DNA of 64,000 bases from GWF2-38-69 sp037127655 (GCA_037127655.1 JBAXXY010000001.1:1-64000); one strand, 5' to 3'. Positions 1-8,897 are shown, numbered from the stretch's first letter. The notes: generated from the sequence alone by a model not told the origin. Numbers and translations: made by a program.

Positions 1-20
1 CTGCATAGGAATAATAACTT

Positions 21-347
21 ATGAATAATTTAATAAGACTCAAGACAGTCAAACTTCTTGCCAGATTTATCAAACCGTTAACAGAAGAAGGCCTAATCAC
101 AGTTCCCGAACAGAACGAAATATTAGCTCAATTGAAGTATCTTGCTGAGAAAGGCACACAGATGCCAGCAATAACCCCAAAGTTGATCGATCAGGCTGAA
201 GCATCTGAGATGCTTGGCATCGGAATTTCAAACTTCAAAAAACTTGAGAAAGAAGGAGCATTTCCTTTCAATCGCAAGATGGTGGGTAGCGCCGTTCGCT
301 ACAGAAACACTGACATTATTGATTTCCTGATATGCAATTCACTCTAG
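21..347 (+). CDS. Excisionase/AlpA-like helix-turn-helix protein
   Basis: A 108-residue protein whose C-terminal half (about residues 53-105) reads like the MerR/excisionase HTH_17 family. An acidic/hydrophobic helix with AEASEMLGIG is followed by FKKLEKEGAFP, and then a basic wing before a final helix. Family members are small DNA-binding proteins that act as excisionases or activators of integrated elements. The N-terminal 50 residues are a predicted helical segment I do not recognise. An AGGAAT ribosome site lies 7 nt before the ATG. It sits just upstream of the primase-helicase and about 3.5 kb from the integrase, on the same element. The HTH class is fairly secure; the Xis/AlpA role is inferred from context. 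Confidence 0.6.
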   Translation: MNNLIRLKTVKLLARFIKPLTEEGLITVPEQNEILAQLKYLAEKGTQMPAITPKLIDQAEASEMLGIGISNFKKLEKEGAFPFNRKMVGSAVRYRNTDIIDFLICNSL

Positions 348-412
348 CTTGTCAAGCAGTGACGCAATATGTCCTATGGTAGAGGCTATTGTTTTTGGTA
401 AATCTGAATCAA

Positions 413-430
413 TGAAAATTCTAATTTTCA
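413..430. promoter_or_regulatory. 18-bp palindrome, candidate operator
   Basis: TGAAAATT-CT-AATTTTCA is a perfect 8+8 bp inverted repeat 37 bp upstream of the primase-helicase start codon. Its position between the small HTH gene and the replication gene suggests a repressor or activator site. Binding by the neighbouring HTH protein is inference only. Confidence 0.35.
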
Positions 431-466
431 GTTCAGGTTCAAGAACAATAAAATTAGGAAAACTCT

Positions 467-3238
467 ATGAGTAACGAAAATGCATCACTGACAGAAGACA
501 GCTTAATCTCTCAGATTAAGGAAAAATTCAAAACCCCTGACAGTTTCCCGAGGCTTGTTGGCTGTGAAAATGAGTTCATATGGAATGAAAAAGCTTCGCT
601 GTTGATTTATCAGTCAATCTTGAACAAAGAGATAAATTCATTTATAGGCAGCCCTCAAGGCATTTGTAATGGTATTGCTATTTACAAACTGAAAAATCCT
701 ATCCGCATTTACAGAAATTTTAACTATGACGGAACGGATTATCGTCACGAGTATCTTTTTGACCGGATTTACATAAAGACATCGCAAGAAGCAAAAGAGC
801 CCAATAATAGCAGATCTATTTATAATAACGATGGTTATTACGGACTATATCTTAACCTCTGCTCATTATGCGACCATCTGGTTAATAAGTCCAATAATTT
901 TTATGCTCCAGACAGATATCTTTCGAACCCTTTTGAAGCAGAAATATTCAGAACAACTAAAATACTGGAAGACAATTTAAACGCCGCTATTGATGAGGCA
1001 AGGCTGAGTTTCAGCAGAAGCTCTCTTTTTGATCTCTGTAAGGATTTGACAATTCACAAAACGCCAAAAGATGTGTTTAATTTTCTATCAAACTCTGACT
1101 GGGATCCGAATCCATACAAAACTAAAAAGTCGTATTCGTCATCAATCACATGCCGCTACTTTCTTGAAGATTCGGCTAACTCTCCTGAAGTTTTTAAAAA
1201 TCTGAAAGAATGCAATCCTAACTGTTCTGAAGAGGATCTAGTACGGTATCTTCTTAATGATTACGCTATAAACCGCAGAAGTGATTTTAGTATTACATCC
1301 TTCTTTGAAAAGACTTACAAGAACTTTAAACAGGTCTTTTCTTTCAAAAATGAAGATGGAAAAGTCATTCAAAAAGTAATTAAACAGCTTGCATTTGATA
1401 ATCAGGGCAAATTTTATGTTCCCATGACTGCTTGGACAAGAGACAAATTCCATGGGTATGATTATTATTGCGTACCAGTACCAGAAGAGCAGCCTCTCTA
1501 TAACCTGAATGAGCTCAGCAATAATGAATTTAAAGCTATTATCCTGACAGATTCCCTGGATATAGCCGACCTCAATCAGGCAATACATTCCCCGACAGCC
1601 TGCTATCTGAGTTGGCTTCCTTGCAGCATCGAATTTCTTGATGTCGTGAACTTTGAGCCTCTGAAAAATAGAAATGAACCTTTTTACTATCTTCTCTGCA
1701 ATCACTCAGGCAACTCAATTGAAGAAGAATACCAGAAATCAAAGCCGATAATTGACTATCTGAAGGAAAAAGTTGGGCTTAATTTCAAAGTTATCCAGAT
1801 TGAACTCAAGCACATTAATGCTAAGAAGTTTATCAACAACCTATCTGAACTCATTAAGAACAAACCTGAAGTTCTCAATGACAGCGTTCAGATAATGAGT
1901 CTAGAAGAGTTTGAAGCTAACAGGAAGAAAGCTGAAGCAGAGATCAATAGAGCCTCTTTACCTTTTTATATAAGAGCGCTGGGAGATAATGCTCTGCAAG
2001 AGTCAATGTCTTCTGATATAAAAAGCACCGATAATCAACAACAGGAATTAGACAGATTCCTTATTCGCCCCGGAATTTACCAGGGCCAACTTAATCTTAT
2101 CTGGGCGCCTCCAGATGAGGGTAAGACAAGTTTCGCATATAGTATTTTAGCATCAGTAATAAAGTCGAAAAACCTATTTGAAAACAAACTATGGATAAGC
2201 ACTAAAAGCGATAAGCCTAGAAAAGCACTCTATTTCGATTTTGAGCTTAGACCGGAATACCATGACCATAATCTTGAGACTTATGCCTATCCGTACTTTG
2301 ACGGAAATAAAAAAGAAAAGAGAGTGTACGCAGACAAGTATTTGAAATATATCGATTGCAAAAGCCTGAATTCTGATTTGACCCAGCTTTCTAATCATCA
2401 GCAGATAATAGACACTATCGAAAGAGAGAAACATGAATTTCCTGATGATAAAATTGAAGTCGTCGTATTTGACTCACTTAAGGCAATTACAAATACTCTT
2501 GCCACAGGTTCCTGGTCAAAACTGAAACCCATGTTTGATGATCTAAAGTCTCTTGGTATAACAATTATTATTCTTCATCACGCTACAAAAGACAAATCGG
2601 ATATAGCCGGTTCTGCAGAGATAGAAAGAGATTGCCAAAGCATTATTCATCTGAATAAGGAAAATAAACATGCCGACTTAAGCGATAATATTCTTCTTGA
2701 ACTAAAGTCAAAAGGCGGGTTAGGTTTCGAAAAAGAGCCATTTTATATGCATTTTGTTCATGATAAGGGATGGTTATCCAGAAGCAAAAAGAAGGTTGAT
2801 AATGTTGAAGACCTTATCAGAATTATCCAGAAAGCGGTAGTAAAGAAAGGGCTTTCAGAAGATGCAAAATTGGAAATTGAAAGATTTAAGTTTGAAAAAT
2901 ATGATGAAATTTTAAGTGTTGCCGGCGATGCAACAAAATCGAATATGAACGAAAGTGAAATCAGAGGAAAAATAGATGCACTCAATTTAGCTGATGATGA
3001 CTATTATTCTTATTTGCAAGAGTTCGTTGAATTCTCCTCTTATTACAGAAAGTCAAAAAAAACTGTAAATCAAATTTATCCTATGCTCGGAATCGGTAAA
3101 ACAAAATACCATGAAACCATAAATGATTATATCCTTGCAGCAAATAAAAAAAATGTTGATTCAAAGGTGATTGCTGAAAAGATAGGCTGGATGGAAAAGG
3201 AAGTAAATGATGTTATTAAAAAGCCTAAAAAGTCATGA
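467..3238 (+). CDS. Toprim/RepA-like primase-helicase of a mobile element
   Basis: A 923-residue protein with a replication-type architecture. The N-terminal 350 residues are unrecognised. Around residues 355-445 is a Toprim-like strand (AIILTDSLDIADL), as in primase/helicase fusions. From about 535 a RepA/AAA_25-type hexameric ATPase begins. Its P-loop is atypical (APPDEGKTS, about 547-555, with Ala where the first Gly is usual). Walker B follows as VVVFDSL and then a RepA-style LHHATK motif. The C terminus (about 860-905) contains KTKYHETINDYI, which looks like a winged or HTH segment. The start has a TAGGAA ribosome site. It probably primes and unwinds element DNA. It lies between an Xis-like gene and the integrase. 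Ring-helicase assignment is solid; the primase function is less so. Confidence 0.65.
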   Translation: MSNENASLTEDSLISQIKEKFKTPDSFPRLVGCENEFIWNEKASLLIYQSILNKEINSFIGSPQGICNGIAIYKLKNPIRIYRNFNYDGTDYRHEYLFDRIYIKTSQEAKEPNNSRSIYNNDGYYGLYLNLCSLCDHLVNKSNNFYAPDRYLSNPFEAEIFRTTKILEDNLNAAIDEARLSFSRSSLFDLCKDLTIHKTPKDVFNFLSNSDWDPNPYKTKKSYSSSITCRYFLEDSANSPEVFKNLKECNPNCSEEDLVRYLLNDYAINRRSDFSITSFFEKTYKNFKQVFSFKNEDGKVIQKVIKQLAFDNQGKFYVPMTAWTRDKFHGYDYYCVPVPEEQPLYNLNELSNNEFKAIILTDSLDIADLNQAIHSPTACYLSWLPCSIEFLDVVNFEPLKNRNEPFYYLLCNHSGNSIEEEYQKSKPIIDYLKEKVGLNFKVIQIELKHINAKKFINNLSELIKNKPEVLNDSVQIMSLEEFEANRKKAEAEINRASLPFYIRALGDNALQESMSSDIKSTDNQQQELDRFLIRPGIYQGQLNLIWAPPDEGKTSFAYSILASVIKSKNLFENKLWISTKSDKPRKALYFDFELRPEYHDHNLETYAYPYFDGNKKEKRVYADKYLKYIDCKSLNSDLTQLSNHQQIIDTIEREKHEFPDDKIEVVVFDSLKAITNTLATGSWSKLKPMFDDLKSLGITIIILHHATKDKSDIAGSAEIERDCQSIIHLNKENKHADLSDNILLELKSKGGLGFEKEPFYMHFVHDKGWLSRSKKKVDNVEDLIRIIQKAVVKKGLSEDAKLEIERFKFEKYDEILSVAGDATKSNMNESEIRGKIDALNLADDDYYSYLQEFVEFSSYYRKSKKTVNQIYPMLGIGKTKYHETINDYILAANKKNVDSKVIAEKIGWMEKEVNDVIKKPKKS

Positions 3239-3260
3239 GGTTTTTACTCTAAAATGTATG

Positions 3261-3284
3261 TCCCTATCCCATGCAGGATAGGGA
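3261..3284 (+). terminator. Hairpin after the primase-helicase gene
   Basis: TCCCTATCC-CATGCA-GGATAGGGA forms a perfect 9-bp stem 23 nt after the stop codon. No U-tract follows, so it may be a processing or Rho-linked hairpin and not a classical intrinsic terminator. Confidence 0.45.
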
Positions 3285-3733
3285 TATTTGCTGAAAGGAG
3301 GTAAAGAAGACAACTAGTTTTTGGCTGGGGGGTGTTTTTGATAATTGACTTTGCGAACGCTTAAAATTAGCCTCAAATGTTCGGCTTTTGAAGTCCGTTT
3401 ACATAGCTGAAAGGTCCGAGTATAGGTGCTGAAACTCCGCTTACTATGTGGCTTTTGTCCGGGAGCAAGGCAGGTAAACTCCGACATTTTACAAAGGACT
3501 TTTGAGTCTGGCAAGGTAAATATATACTTAACGCTATTTTTAGAATGGTGGGCAATTTGCTGTCGCTATTGTTGAAAAAATCAGTAGGGAGCAATGGATA
3601 TGGAATTAGCATTAGGGGCAATCTAAATCGGCGATTTTTTCTCTTAAGTTGGCACTCTCAGATGCTGAATAATGACAACAAAAAATAGATGGGGAACAAG
3701 ACAAATTTTAGAAGGGTTTTATTGAATATCCTT
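3285..3733. other. Non-coding stretch of the element
   Basis: About 450 nt with no convincing gene on either strand. The short minus-strand ORFs here have no recognisable motif and no ribosome site. It begins with an AAAGGAGG-like run at 3295-3302 that precedes no ORF. It contains the degenerate TCCG-led repeats and ends at a plus-oriented terminator. That layout would fit a replication origin, a transfer or attachment region, or a non-coding RNA transcribed rightwards. I cannot choose between them from sequence alone. Confidence 0.4.
3394..3504. repeat. Degenerate 21-22 nt iteron-like units
   Basis: TCCG recurs at 3394, 3415, 3436, 3458 and 3480, a spacing of 21, 21, 22 and 22 nt, about two helical turns. 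Units tend to end in GCTGAAA(C/G) or GG(A/C)TTTTG-like tails; examples are GCTGAAAGG, GCTGAAAC, GGCTTTTG and GGACTTTTG. Unit interiors are poorly conserved. The nearby RepA-like helicase makes replication iterons a reasonable guess. Confidence 0.35.
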
Positions 3734-3764
3734 CCGCTATAAGTGATAGCGGGGGTCTTTCTTT
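3734..3764 (+). terminator. Rho-independent terminator, plus orientation
   Basis: CCGCTAT-AAGTG-ATAGCGG is a perfect 7-bp stem followed by GGGTCTTTCTTTT. The T-rich side lies on the plus strand, so it would end a rightward transcript coming through 3285-3733. The integrase gene is on the other strand and is not terminated by it. Confidence 0.6.
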
Positions 3765-3837
3765 TGTCTGATCGCACCTCGCCAAAGTGGCAGACATGGT
3801 CGGTGCTTTTCTGTCGCTCAGGCGACATGGCAACGGT

Positions 3838-5142
3838 TCATGATGACAGGATATTTTCTATTTCTTTTACAATGTCTGGCTTTGTTTCAAGAGACTTAAT
3901 AAGGGCAAGAGCCTTGCTGATTTTCTCATAATCAGATAATGAATTATTATGATTTCCTGATATTGCCAAGATTGCTTTTTCTTGAGCATCTTCTCCAATA
4001 TGGGTATAAAAACGGTCAACGATTTCTGAGTTGGTTCCAAGGATAGATAAGACGACAGCTTTAGGAACGCCGGCTTCGGCGCAGTGTGATGCGAAGCTGT
4101 GCCGCAAGGAATGGAAGCCATAGACTGTAACGCTCTTCTTACGGCCTGGAACTTTTACAGAAGGCTCAAGACCTATCCATTTAATCACGCGGAGAGCATC
4201 GATATTAACAAGATTATTTCCAGTATTCTTTCCGTTGCTATCAACTTTCCGGTATCTCTCGGCGACATTTGGACAGACATACTCATTGGCTTTCCACGCC
4301 AATGCCTGCGGCAAAATATTCAGCAGTTCCGGAGCCATTGGAATCGTCACTTCCTTGCCCGTCTTGAATTGTTTCACCCAGATCTTCCGCAGTCTTAAAT
4401 CGACCTTATCCCATTTCAGTAAAATGCAGTCTTTGAATCTTTGTCCAGTGAACATACCTAGATAGTAGATAAGACGAATTTCAGGTTTGTTTAAAACCTT
4501 GTACTTATCATCAGACAGAGCTTTGAGAAGTTGCTGCTCCTGTTCTTTTGTGAAAGACATTCTTCGAACTTCATTTTCCTGTTCTTCTCGTTCTTTTCGC
4601 ATAAGGGATTTTGACGAGAAAGGATTTTGCTCGTCTCTGTATTCATCAAGAGTAGTGAATATTCTTCTTAGCCTTTTGATCTTACGATTATGAGTAGAAA
4701 CGGAAACTTCTGAACCTTTAAGGTAGTTTGAATATGTGTTGGTAGTATCTGAAGTAATTGATTTAACATCGGCATTTTCATTGCCTATAAATCTGATGAA
4801 CTCTTCAAGAGTTGACTTATAGGCATTTTGTTCGCTGACTGTTGAAGGAGTAGCTCTATCTGAGTGCTTTGAATAGATATCCCATATTTGATTCAGAGGA
4901 AGAGATTTTTTTCTTGTTACTAACCCTCTGGCTTCTTTGACATGGGCTGAGATAACCTCAGCTGTTGTAGCTTTAACTAAAGGAACAATTTTCTGCGCCT
5001 TATCAATCGCTTCAGCATGATTCTTGGTTTTTAAGCTGACGGCTTTTCTTTGACCATTAACCTGATACCTGAAGTAATAACTCCCATCAGAGTCCTTTTT
5101 GTAAACGGTACCGATTTCAAGCCTTGTTATTTTTCCTGCCAT
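3838..5142 (-). CDS. int: Tyrosine recombinase (integrase) of the tRNA-Ser element
   Basis: A phage/ICE-type tyrosine recombinase of 434 residues. An N-terminal arm-binding region (TVYKKDSDGSYYFRYQVNG) is followed by a SAM-like core-binding domain and a C-terminal catalytic domain. Visible catalytic residues are the first Arg in FTGQRFKD, the H-x-x-R box in HSLRHSFA and the terminal nucleophile Tyr in DRFYTH. The usual LGH box reads LGTNS, so the second conserved His is replaced. The ATG at 5142 is preferred over a GTG at 5148 because AGGTG sits 5 nt before it. The gene begins about 110 bp from the 3' end of tRNA-Ser, the classic arrangement for an integrase using a tRNA attachment site. The other end of the element lies outside the window. 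Confidence 0.88.
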   Translation of the reverse strand: MAGKITRLEIGTVYKKDSDGSYYFRYQVNGQRKAVSLKTKNHAEAIDKAQKIVPLVKATTAEVISAHVKEARGLVTRKKSLPLNQIWDIYSKHSDRATPSTVSEQNAYKSTLEEFIRFIGNENADVKSITSDTTNTYSNYLKGSEVSVSTHNRKIKRLRRIFTTLDEYRDEQNPFSSKSLMRKEREEQENEVRRMSFTKEQEQQLLKALSDDKYKVLNKPEIRLIYYLGMFTGQRFKDCILLKWDKVDLRLRKIWVKQFKTGKEVTIPMAPELLNILPQALAWKANEYVCPNVAERYRKVDSNGKNTGNNLVNIDALRVIKWIGLEPSVKVPGRKKSVTVYGFHSLRHSFASHCAEAGVPKAVVLSILGTNSEIVDRFYTHIGEDAQEKAILAISGNHNNSLSDYEKISKALALIKSLETKPDIVKEIENILSS

Positions 5143-5150
5143 AGCCACAC

Positions 5151-5184
5151 CTATAATAAAAATATCTGTTTTGGCTTATTATAG
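5151..5184 (-). promoter_or_regulatory. Inverted repeat in the integrase promoter region
   Basis: CTATAATAA and TTATTATAG form a perfect 9-bp inverted repeat with a 16-nt spacer, 9 bp upstream of the integrase start. The distal arm supplies a TATAAT -10-like hexamer on the minus strand. It could be an operator for integrase control; this is inference. Confidence 0.35.
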
Positions 5185-5253
5185 CTGAAATATGGGAAAT
5201 AAAATGCTTAAATGGTACTAATTGGCACTGAAATTAAATAAATGAGGTAAAAA

Positions 5254-5342
5254 TGGCGGAGAGAGAGGGATTCGAACCCCCGGTAGCCAGAGGCTACAAC
5301 AGTTTTCAAGACTGCCGCTTTCGACCGCTCAGCCATCTCTCC
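5254..5342 (-). tRNA. tRNA-Ser(UGA), element attachment site
   Basis: An 89-nt type-II tRNA with encoded CCA. The acceptor GGAGAGA pairs with TCTCTCC, the discriminator is G, and the anticodon loop CTTGAAA gives anticodon UGA. The long variable arm is GCCTCTGGC-like and the T-loop is GGTTCGAATCC. The 3' end faces the integrase, which implies that the element integrated at the 3' end and restored the gene. No second copy of the tRNA 3' end is visible in the window, as expected if the other attachment site lies further left. Confidence 0.93.
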
Positions 5343-5573
5343 GCAAATGTGAGGAGCAAAAATCTAATATCGCTTGCTGTGAAATCAAGACTAAAGTAAT
5401 TTTATTTTTATAAGATGCTTTAATAATCCATCACTCAATCCTTAGCTGAACGAAATTTTGCGTGGACTTTTATCCATTATTATTTTAACTAACCTTTATT
5501 CTTCGTATCTTTTGAATTAAAATAAGCCACTAAACTTTTTAATAATAACAATAAAAGATAAGGTGTAAGACTT

Positions 5574-6578
5574 ATGAGTAAAGGTTTTAATATCGCAATT
5601 GTCGGCGCTACAGGCGCGGTTGGCGTAGAAATGATGGAGACTCTCGAAAAGAGAAACTTTCCTGTAAAAAATCTCAGACTTCTAGCTTCGGCCAGGTCCG
5701 TAGGCAAGATAATGAAATTCAAAGGCGAAAATATCAAAGTTGAAGAACTCAGAGCTGATTCTTTTCAAGGTATAGAAATTGGACTTTTCAGCGCAGGAGC
5801 TTCAAGATCGAAAGAATTTGCTCCTTTCGCCGTAAAAGCCGGAACAGTCGTAGTTGACAACTCAAGCGCATTCAGGATGGATGATGATGTCCCCTTAGTC
5901 GTACCTGAAGTTAATCCCGAAGACATCAAAAAACACAAAGGAATTATCGCCAATCCGAATTGTTCTACAATTATAATGCTTGTGCCGGTATTCCCTCTTC
6001 ACAAAGTTAAGGGACTAAAGAGATTAATAGCTTCTACATATCAAGCCGCAAGCGGAGCCGGAGCTCAGGCAATGGAAGAATTGAAGATTCAAAGTAGAGA
6101 TATTCTCGAAGGAAGAATTCCACAGATAAGCGTGCTTCCTCAGCAGATTGGTTTTAACCTTTTTCCTCACATAGATGTATTTCTCGAAAATGACTTCACC
6201 AAAGAAGAAATGAAGATGCTTTTTGAAAGCATGAAAATAATGCACCACCCCTCCTTAAAGGTTAATTGCACCTGCGTAAGAGTGCCTGTTCTAAGAGCTC
6301 ACAGCGAATCACTTCTTCTTGAATTTGAACAAGACATAACTCCTGAAGAAGCAAAAGCTATTTTATCAAAAGCTCCTGGAGTAACTCTTGTTGACGACAT
6401 TAAGAATAAAAAATATCCTATGCCGATTGACGCTTCAGGGAAATACAATATCCTTGCTGGAAGGATCAGACAGGATATTTCAAGAGATGACAAGAAAGGT
6501 TTGACCATGTTCATCTCCGGAGATCAGCTTCTAAAGGGAGCCGCTCTGAATGCTGTTCAAATAGCTGAACTTTTATAA
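5574..6578 (+). CDS. asd: Aspartate-semialdehyde dehydrogenase
   Basis: It reduces L-aspartyl-4-phosphate to aspartate semialdehyde with NADPH, the branch point to diaminopimelate/lysine, threonine and methionine. The 334 residues match the usual family length. The Rossmann motif GATGAVG lies at residues 11-17 and the catalytic cysteine is C130 in NPNCSTI. The substrate-binding half carries YQAASGAGAQA. An AAGGTG ribosome site lies 9 nt upstream of the ATG. It is followed 27 nt later by the phosphofructokinase gene. dapB, a later step of the same pathway, lies 19 kb away in this window. No attenuator or lysine riboswitch is evident upstream. Confidence 0.96.
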   Translation: MSKGFNIAIVGATGAVGVEMMETLEKRNFPVKNLRLLASARSVGKIMKFKGENIKVEELRADSFQGIEIGLFSAGASRSKEFAPFAVKAGTVVVDNSSAFRMDDDVPLVVPEVNPEDIKKHKGIIANPNCSTIIMLVPVFPLHKVKGLKRLIASTYQAASGAGAQAMEELKIQSRDILEGRIPQISVLPQQIGFNLFPHIDVFLENDFTKEEMKMLFESMKIMHHPSLKVNCTCVRVPVLRAHSESLLLEFEQDITPEEAKAILSKAPGVTLVDDIKNKKYPMPIDASGKYNILAGRIRQDISRDDKKGLTMFISGDQLLKGAALNAVQIAELL

Positions 6579-6605
6579 TAAAAAACTAAAAAAGAGAGTT
6601 TATTT

Positions 6606-8270
6606 ATGATTAGGGAAATTTCTCCTCTCCAGTCGGCAAGATTAAACTATACACCAAAATTGCCTGTTTCACTAAGAAATGGTGCCAATGTAGAACTCGT
6701 AGATGGGCAGAAAACTCAATCTGTAGCAGACCAAGATAAGATAAAGGCCCTCTTTCCAAATACATACGGCATGCCTATTGCGGTATTCAAAAATAAGCTT
6801 TCCTCGAAACAGTTTAAACCTATCAATGTAGGCCTAGTTCTTTCAGGCGGACAGGCGCCTGGCGGACACAATGTCGTAGCAGGAATGTTTGACGGACTAA
6901 AATCAATAAGTAAAGACAGCAAGCTCTTTGGTTTCCTCGGAGGACCGGGCGGTCTTGTTGAGAATGAATTTATTGAAATTACCGCTGAATTCCTTAAGGA
7001 TTACAGAAATACAGGCGGTTTTGACATTATCGGCTCAGGAAGAACAAAACTCGAGAAAACTGAACAGTACGATACAGCCGCAAAAAACTGTATGTCTCTT
7101 GGAGTTAGCGCTATAGTAATTGTAGGCGGTGACGATTCAAATACCAACGCATGTTTGCTTGCTGAATACTACGCTGCAAAACATGTTCCTATTCAGGTTG
7201 TAGGCTGTCCAAAAACTATTGACGGCGATCTCAAAAACGAACAGATTGAAACATCTTTCGGTTTTGACACAGCCTGCAGAGTCTACTCTGAGCTTATCGG
7301 GAATCTGATGAGAGACACAAGTTCAGCAAAAAAATACTGGCACTTTGTAAAACTAATGGGAAGATCAGCTTCTCATATTACACTCGAATGCGCCCTTCAA
7401 ACTCATCCGAATATTTCTCTTATAGGGGAAGAAGTTCTGGCTAAAAACATGAAACTTATGGATATCGTCAATGATATAGCAGGAACAATTTCAAAGCGCG
7501 CTGAAAAAGGAATGGATTACGGCGTCGTACTTATTCCAGAAGGATTGATTGAGTTCATACCTGAAATCAAGAGTCTGATTGCTGAATTAAATGACATAAT
7601 GGCTCACTACAGCTCTGCTATCGATGGAATAGACAATCTGGATGGGAAGTTCGACTTTATAAATCAGAAGCTAGATCCAGATTCAGCAAAAGTTTGCCTT
7701 ACTCTTCCTCATGGCATCAGACATCAGCTGATAATGGACAGAGACCCGCACGGCAATGTTCAGGTTTCCCGAATTGACACAGAAAAACTACTCATAGAAA
7801 TGCTTGAGACCAGACTAAAGGCATGGAAGGCAGAAGGAAAATACAAAGGCAAATTCAGTGCTCTTAACCATTTTTTCGGTTATGAAGGCAGATGCGCTGC
7901 TCCATCAAATTTTGACGCGGATTATTGCTACAGCCTTGGCTTTGCTGCCGCAGGTTTAATCGGAGCAGGGAAAACTGGCTATATGTCATCTGTAACAAAG
8001 CTTACAAAACATTCTGATGAATGGACAGCCGGCGGAGTTCCAATCACAATGATGATGAATGTCGAAAGAAGGCACGGCGAAGACAAACCTGTCATCCAGA
8101 AAGCATTGGTAAGGCTTGACGGCGCTCCATATATAGAATTGCTAAGAAATAGAGATAAATGGGCGATAGAAAACCACTACATCTACCCGGGACCAATTCA
8201 ATACTTCGGCCCAACTGAAGTATGCGATCTTGTCACAAGAACGCTTGCTTTAGAGCAGAAAGGCAAATAA
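6606..8270 (+). CDS. pfp: Diphosphate-dependent phosphofructokinase (long form)
   Basis: It interconverts fructose 6-phosphate and fructose 1,6-bisphosphate using pyrophosphate, a reversible and ATP-saving glycolytic step. The 554 residues match the long plant-beta/spirochaete type. GGDDS at 174-178 has Asp in place of the Gly of ATP-dependent enzymes, and PKTIDGDL at 202-209 has the matching Lys. Together these are the established PPi signature. Further family motifs are LSGGQAPGGHN, near residue 78, and MGRSASHI. The start has a GAGAG ribosome site. It lies 27 nt after asd and ends at a strong terminator. Confidence 0.95.
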   Translation: MIREISPLQSARLNYTPKLPVSLRNGANVELVDGQKTQSVADQDKIKALFPNTYGMPIAVFKNKLSSKQFKPINVGLVLSGGQAPGGHNVVAGMFDGLKSISKDSKLFGFLGGPGGLVENEFIEITAEFLKDYRNTGGFDIIGSGRTKLEKTEQYDTAAKNCMSLGVSAIVIVGGDDSNTNACLLAEYYAAKHVPIQVVGCPKTIDGDLKNEQIETSFGFDTACRVYSELIGNLMRDTSSAKKYWHFVKLMGRSASHITLECALQTHPNISLIGEEVLAKNMKLMDIVNDIAGTISKRAEKGMDYGVVLIPEGLIEFIPEIKSLIAELNDIMAHYSSAIDGIDNLDGKFDFINQKLDPDSAKVCLTLPHGIRHQLIMDRDPHGNVQVSRIDTEKLLIEMLETRLKAWKAEGKYKGKFSALNHFFGYEGRCAAPSNFDADYCYSLGFAAAGLIGAGKTGYMSSVTKLTKHSDEWTAGGVPITMMMNVERRHGEDKPVIQKALVRLDGAPYIELLRNRDKWAIENHYIYPGPIQYFGPTEVCDLVTRTLALEQKGK

Positions 8271-8278
8271 CCAACTTA

Positions 8279-8306
8279 AGCGGATGCTCCGGCATCCGCT
8301 TTTTTT
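8279..8306 (+). terminator. Strong intrinsic terminator after pfp
   Basis: AGCGGATGC-TCCG-GCATCCGCT is a perfect 9-bp stem with a UUCG-like tetraloop and a T-tract from 8300 to 8306. The tdk start codon follows the last T directly at 8307, so terminator and translation start abut. Confidence 0.92.
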
Positions 8307-8885
8307 ATGCCAAAGAAACTTTACTTTAAATACGGGGTGATGGGTTCCTCCAAATCTTTCGACCTAATCAGGATCGAATACAACTATCGCGAACGAGGAA
8401 TGAAAACTCTTGTTCTTGTCCCTGAAATTGATACAAGAAGTTCAGGCAAAATAGTAAGCAGAACTGGTTTCTCAGTTGATGCCACTACCGTTTCCCAATC
8501 TGAAAACCTCTTTGAACTTGCCAAATATAAAATTCAAACACAGCATGAAGAGATAAAAGCTATATTTGTCGATGAATCCCACTTTCTGCAAAAGGAACAA
8601 ATAGACCAACTCTCCGATATCGCCGATTCTTTAAATACTCCTGTAATATGCTACGGGCTTCGCACCGATTTCAGGGGTCTTCTCTTTGAATCCAGCAAAA
8701 GATTATTGGAGCTTGCTGACGAAATTGAAGAAATCAAAGCCGTCTGCGAATGCGGAAGAAGGGCAAACTTCACTGCAAGATTCATTAATGGTAAAGCAAT
8801 TAAATCAGGTGAGCAAATCCTCATTGGCTCCGAACAATACGCCTCATATTGCAGGCAGTGCTACAAGAATCTTTTTCCTAAATGA
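8307..8885 (+). CDS. tdk: Thymidine kinase (class II)
   Basis: It phosphorylates thymidine to dTMP with ATP in the salvage pathway. The 192 residues match the tetrameric class II enzymes. The P-loop region is KYGVMGSSKS near the N terminus, with Ser in place of the usual Gly before Lys; such SSK variants are, to my recollection, known in this family. The catalytic acid sits in IFVDESHFL. A lasso zinc site is formed by CECG and CRQC near the C terminus. The start is firm because family members begin a few residues before this strand. However, no ribosome site is possible except inside the preceding terminator stem, so translation may be leaderless or coupled in an unusual way. Confidence 0.93.
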   Translation: MPKKLYFKYGVMGSSKSFDLIRIEYNYRERGMKTLVLVPEIDTRSSGKIVSRTGFSVDATTVSQSENLFELAKYKIQTQHEEIKAIFVDESHFLQKEQIDQLSDIADSLNTPVICYGLRTDFRGLLFESSKRLLELADEIEEIKAVCECGRRANFTARFINGKAIKSGEQILIGSEQYASYCRQCYKNLFPK

Positions 8886-8897
8886 ACTACCTTTACT

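Noticed and set aside
3394..3504. Possible CRISPR array
   Set aside because: The units share little beyond TCCG and a loosely kept tail; true repeats would be nearly identical, and no cas gene is present.
3812..3827. TGTCGC-TCAG-GCGACA hairpin after the integrase
   Set aside because: The stem is only 6 bp and no U-tract follows in the integrase direction, so I do not call it a terminator.
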